Assembly: GCA_000697055.1 (NCBI GenBank)
Contig: JNDT01002272.1
Location: 1 to 20,039 of the forward strand
Source of the DNA: Saksenaea vasiformis B4078
Taxonomy: Eukaryota > Mucoromycota > Mucoromycetes > Mucorales > Saksenaeaceae
Reading direction: 5' to 3'
Length of the DNA stretch: 20,039 nucleotides
Shown: positions 15,720 to 20,039 of the stretch, in pieces
How the letters are laid out: every line of letters starts with the position of its first letter
Position numbering within the stretch: the first letter of the stretch is position 1
The notes under the pieces: generated by a model
Databases searched by the model: none
What the model saw: only the letters and a program-made list of their open reading frames with translations
Told to the model about the DNA's origin: nothing
Position numbers and translations under genes: made by a program

Positions 15720-18700
15720 ATGTCCACTTCTCCTGTTACTACCATTGATGACCAATCCATGGTCGATGCCTCTATTGATTCTTCACTCTCTGCTTCACCT
15801 CAGGTCCAGGCATTGGAAGCCATTGCTATCCTCAAGCAAGACTTGGCCCTCTTGATGGTGGAAATGGCCAAAGCACTCCGAGCTGGTAACCAAGATGACA
15901 TTGTCAAACTGAGTCAGAAAATGGAGGAATTGGGTAGCCACATCCAAATGATGGAAGGCGCCCAGAAACTATACCAAAATTCATGGTCCATGATGGAAAG
16001 CAAGCCACGCAAGGCCCAACACGCTCCTGCTAACCTGCCTCACTTCCAATGGGTTGGCTATGAGTGGAAACCTGATGCTATTGTCTATCCCAGCATCCAT
16101 GATTGTCTCACCTGCTTTCAGGATGTCATCTGCACAGACCTGCTGAACATCAATGAAGTATGGCATATTTACTTGCCTATTGTTTTGTCTTCTGATCATC
16201 ACTCTTGGTTTGAGGTCCATCTGGAGGATCAATCCCACCAACCATGGAGTTTTGCAAAGTCTGCTCTCATTCGAGACTTTGCAGTCCACAATGCTGAAAG
16301 AATGTCAAGCCTTACTGATGAGCTGATGGCCATCTGCATGTGCCCCATGGAGTCTGTATCTGCATTCACTGCCCGCTTTGAACGTTTGCGTCATGAAGCT
16401 AGAGCCCCTGACAACCTCATCATGGTAAACCATTACCTTGGTGCTCTGTTGCCAGACCTGGCAGATCGCATAGACATGGCACGTGCAAGCATGCCTGCCA
16501 AAAAGAAGAAATGTGTGCAACAAATCGCTTCTTTGGCTCTGTCCCTGGAGAGTCAGGTTCTCCAACAGAAAGGTCATGCTCATCAAGACCATGGTGATTC
16601 ATCCCTTCCTCTTTCACTGGCATCTTTGGCCAACTCTGCATTGGCACAAGAAGAGAGAAAGAAACATTGTGTGGATGTTTCTGGTATCACCAAAGGCAAA
16701 TCCAAATATTGTACCCTTCACGGAGCTGGTAGACACAGCACAAATGAGTGCTGCAAGGCCTCCCTGTTGCTCAAGTCACAGGTCTCCTTTCCTGATGGTG
16801 CTTCCAGTAGCAAATACAACCCATTCCACCAGTTGTTAGCTGCGCCTTCCACTGCTACTCTCACTTTCTTCTCTGCCTCCACTCCTTCTGTCACTGTGCC
16901 TTCAGATGCTTCATCCCATACAAGCAGCAAAGGCAAATCTTGCTTCAAGTGCAATGAGCCCTGGGCTCACGGCCACAAGTGCAAGACCCTGGTGATCCAT
17001 GGTGTTGACGTGGTGTCTCCTGAACCACATTCAGATTTGGACATCAATATGAAAGAAGTTGAAAGAACACTTTCTGGTGCTTGTATTCAGTGTAAGTTGT
17101 CTCACAGCATTGATGAGTATTCTTTTGAATGCACTCACTCATATTATATACCTATCACGTTACAGAACCATGAGCTTTGGGCCCTATTGGATTCAGGTGC
17201 AACAACCAGTACAGTGTCTTCATCATTGTGCCATCGTTTTGGCTGGCAAGTTATTCCATGCACTGGAGTTGTTCACTTGGCCAACAAGCATGTTACTGTA
17301 AATAGAATAGGTGTAACCAATAAATTGTCAGTTATTTGCAATGGCAAAACTATCAGTCATTCTTTTGAAGTTTTTGACATACATGGCAAAGCAGAAGTGT
17401 GTATCAGCAATGACATTAAGCATCATTTTGGTATCTACTTTAAAGGACTTCCTTCATGTTGGCATCGTTCAGGTCTTCCACAGGCTCCTTCTACTGTTCT
17501 GGATAAATTCGAACCTAACAATGCTCCTGCAGGTTCTCCATCTGAGCATCAAGAATTTATGAATGCCATACAGCCTTTTATTCAAGCTAACGCCTCAGTT
17601 CCTGCTTCATCATTTTGTATGGTTCTGGAGTCTATTGTGCATCTAGACACTCCACCTGATGTTACAGCCTACCATCCTCCTTACAAAGTTGCAGAAACAC
17701 TTAAACCAGTTCTCCAAGAGCAGATTGATAAGTGGCTTTCTGATGGTATCATTACACGGGCACCTGTAAATATGGCTTGGAACAGTCTGTTAACTTTTGC
17801 ACCTAAAAAAGATACTGATGGTAACTTCACCAAGTTCTGTCCTTGTTTGGATCCTCGGCACATCAACTGTCTACTTCCTGATGATCGTTTTCCTTTACCT
17901 TATATTAGTAACATTTTTAAGAAAATGTCTGGTGCCACTGTCTTTACCACACTCGATCTGAAAAATGCATTTCACCATTTTAAGATCCACGAGCCTGATC
18001 AACACAAGACTGCCTTTATGGTCAATGGCATTCAGTATATGTTTCAAAGTTGTCCATTTGGTTTGAAGCCCATCTCTGCCAAGTTCCAGTGCATAATAAA
18101 TTATATCTACCAGGACACACCTTTTGTCACTACGTTCATTGATGACATTGTCATATTTTTGGCCACATTAGCTGACCATGTACAGCATGTGAAAGAAGCC
18201 ATTCAACGTCTCACGAATGTTAATTTGATTCTTAATCCAGACAAATGCCACTTCGCACAACAGTCTGTCTACCTGCTCAGTTTTTGCATTAATGCTAAAG
18301 GCGTCTCTGTTGACCCACACAAAGTCACCAACGTGCAGAAATGGCCTCAACCTACTACAGAAAAAGACATCCAACGTTTCCTCAGCCTCGTTAATTATTT
18401 CAGAGAACATCTACTGAACATCTCTACAATTACTGCACCTCTGGATAAGTTATGCCACAAGGACTCACTCGCAGATCTTTGGACTAATGAACATACACGC
18501 GCATTTAATGACGTCAAAACAATGCTGCATCATGCTCCTGTTCTCAGTCATCCTGATCTTTGCTATCCCTTCTCAGTAGCCACTGACACTTCCAATGTTG
18601 GCATTGGTTGTGTGCTTTTCCAGGTCATAGACAATCAATATCATTATATCACATTTATGGCACGCGCATTGAACTCTTCTGAACACAATTATTCTACAAC

Positions 18701-19539
18701 CAAATGTGAGCTGTTAGCTGTCATTTATTCATTTCACAAATTTTACCAATATCTATGGGGTCACAAATTTACTCTGTACACGGATCATAAAGCCCTGACT
18801 TATATCCATACGCAGCCTATTGCTAATCCTATGATGGTCACTTGGTTGGACATACTGTGTGATTATACCTACGACATTGCTCATTTACCAGGCACCAAGA
18901 ACATACTGCCTGATCTCTTGTCTCACCTTTTTTCTATGGAAAAAGAGCTGGTGGGGGGTAACACAGACAAAAACTTATTTGACCCTGAAAGTTCAGATTT
19001 TGCAAACTCTAATATCATCCAACAAATGCTTCGTCCTGTTGACTACATGACACCACCAGAAGAAGAACGCTCTACTCTCCTTGAACAAGCCCATTTAATG
19101 GGACATGTCAGTGCAGATGCTATTGTCAATGCTATCTACAGTAATAATTTACACTGGGTAAACCTCAAGCAAGACGCTGTTAACTTCATTGCTGCATGTA
19201 TTGTATGCCAATGTTACAACGTTGCTAAACATGGTTATCACCCTTTAAAGAACATTACTGCAAACGCTCCCAGTGATCATTGGGCTATTGATCTTGCTAC
19301 ACTCAATGTCACTTCTATCAATGGCAATAACTACATTCTCATCATGATTGACATTTTTACATGATTCTGTATTCTTCGAGCTATACCAGATAAATCTGCC
19401 CTTACTGTGGTACACCAAATTATCCAAGTATTTTGTGACTTTGGCTTTCCCAAAATTTTACAATCTGACAATGACATGGAATTTGTGAATGAATTGATCA
19501 CACTTATCAGTAAACACTCTGGTTTTGACTACCATCTTG
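15720..19539 (+). pseudogene. Ty3-B gag-pol polyprotein, one TGA, truncated in integrase
   Basis: ATG at 15720 (ACCATGT context) opens 1214 codons before TGA 19362-19364; the same frame then continues to the junction at 19539. Order: Gag with LPHFQW and FERLRHEARAPDN; zinc knuckles C331-x2-H-x4-H-x4-C and C408-x2-C...HGHKC421; retropepsin with Asp 491 (LLDSGATT); RT with Asp 746 (TTLDLKNAF) and the FIDD motif at 808-809 (intact); RNase H with Asp 956, KCELLAVIY and LYTDHKAL; integrase with H1125, H1129, C1160, C1163, Asp 1191 and, after the stop, Asp 1250 (LQSDNDMEF). The catalytic Glu and the rest are missing. The stop reads FT*FCILRAIPDKSA, where relatives have Arg. Gag and Pol share one frame, unlike Ty3-A. 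It is inactive through truncation and lacks a 3' LTR. Confidence 0.9.
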
Positions 19540-19761
19540 GGCGGATGTCCAGAAGTTTTGTAGATATGAGATTGTTTTCCGAATCAAAAGATGACGAATA
19601 AATATACAACGTTTGAGCGACCGCCAATGTTCGAAGAAATATGATCGATTGAAATGATCGCCGCTGTACAATAGCATAAACGCTTCTAAAGAGGACGTAC
19701 TCATTTTATTTAGAAGGGGCCGTTTGAAAGAGATGACGTGTGATGTGCGAACATGCAGCAT
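19507..19761 (-). CDS. Small ORF in segment B, homologous to 14685-14930
   Basis: 84 codons on minus from ATG 19761, preceded directly by TAA. Its first about 74 codons correspond to the ORF of segment A, with a 4-residue in-frame insertion (RKTI before SYLQN). The last codons run antisense into the Ty3-B integrase and are not original. No family is recognised. It lies on the same strand as, and downstream of, the gene end at 19942. A non-coding shared repeat that happens to be open in both copies is the alternative. Confidence 0.35.
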   Translation of the reverse strand: MLHVRTSHVISFKRPLLNKMSTSSLEAFMLLYSGDHFNRSYFFEHWRSLKRCIFIRHLLIRKTISYLQNFWTSAQDGSQNQSVY

Positions 19762-19802
19762 TTACTAAACTTTCGGACGTTCCGATGAGACATGACCATC
19801 CT
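19540..19802 (-). repeat. Segment B: inverted copy of 14644-14894, abutting truncated Ty3-B
   Basis: 263 bp, about 80% identical by eye to segment A in reverse complement. Its left edge coincides with the base where the Ty3-B integrase stops making sense (after DYHL), so this is either an insertion point or a deletion junction. No target duplication could be identified. Confidence 0.85.
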
Positions 19803-19941
19803 CCTAGAGGACCTCTGCCAAGGCCACCTGATGGAATGTTTCATCGTGTAGGATAGAAGCCTTTAAAAAAAAAGGTGATCGTTGGTTAGCAATGATGATA
19901 TTACCTTGATCATTCAGTGACGAGCATAAGATGCGAACGGT
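19803..19941. other. Non-coding stretch, probable 3' flank of the gene at the right edge
   Basis: No coding frame or repeat recognised. It contains a 9-base A run near 19865-19873 on plus. It lies just downstream of a minus-strand stop codon and probably holds that gene's 3' UTR. Confidence 0.4.
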
Positions 19942-20039
19942 CTAGAGATCTTCATCATTCTCGAATGCTCCACGCTTTGCAGCCTCCTCGGCTTCCTTGC
20001 GCTCATGATACTTCTTGATCTCATCATCTGCATCCATAT
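19942..20039 (-). CDS. 3' end of a probable host gene (partial)
   Basis: On minus, a frame enters from the window edge and ends at TAG 19942-19944. The last 31 codons begin with MDADDEIKKYHERKEAEEAA and end with KRGAFENDEDL. The composition (charged helix rich in Lys, Glu and Ala with an acidic end) and the GC-richer codon use differ from the transposon remnants, suggesting a conserved cellular protein's C-terminus. The ATG at 20037 may be internal. I cannot name it. Confidence 0.5.
   Translation of the reverse strand, partial: MDADDEIKKYHERKEAEEAAKRGAFENDEDL

Noticed and set aside
1..20039. CRISPR array, tRNA or rRNA genes
   Set aside because: No regularly spaced repeats with unique spacers, no cloverleaf or rRNA signature recognised; the tandem repeats found are short and contiguous.

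Overview
The window looks like a transposon graveyard from an early-diverging fungus, most likely a Mucoromycota (Mucorales-like) genome. This rests on family resemblance recalled from such genomes (Ty3 polyproteins, a DIRS-like Gag, a Tnp2-like transposase), on 54-60 nt GT-AG introns and on AT-rich spacers. The species cannot be named from the sequence.

Layout, left to right. (1) 507-1950, minus: the C-terminal half of a Tnp2/CACTA-type (Plavaka-like) transposase with one 54-nt intron and a few in-frame stops. (2) 2038-2658, plus: a Gag-like ORF resembling those of DIRS-type retroelements, broken by TGA codons. (3) about 2719-12113, plus: an old Ty3/gypsy element (Ty3-A) with gag, protease, RT-RNase H, integrase and two extra ORFs. 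It holds a minus-strand LTR-type fragment (about 4375-5445) and a 531-bp solo LTR (7179-7709, CTCTC target duplication). (4) 12378-15450: a complete pogo/Tigger-type DNA transposon with TA duplications, 22-bp perfect inverted repeats and an intact two-exon transposase (minus). It sits in what appears to be the LTR of (5) a second Ty3 element (Ty3-B), about 12114-19539 on the plus strand, with one long gag-pol frame closed by one TGA and truncated within the integrase. (6) 19540-19802: a 263-bp segment repeated in inverted orientation inside the pogo element. (7) 19942-20039, minus: the 3' end of what is probably an ordinary host gene.

Three observations stand out. Ty3-A has a textbook -1 frameshift arrangement at the gag end: A AAA AAC, an immediate TAA, an 8-nt spacer and a possible pseudoknot. 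In the decayed elements, on both strands, nearly all premature stops are TGA, often where the families carry Arg. Together with CpG-type Asp-to-Asn changes in the RT and integrase active sites, this points to CpG deamination. The 14644-14894 / 19540-19802 pair carries a short ORF conserved in both copies.

The elements are nested parasites rather than a pathway. The inferred order is: Tnp2-like and DIRS-like remnants and Ty3-A are oldest, Ty3-B is younger, and the CpG-rich, intact pogo element is youngest.
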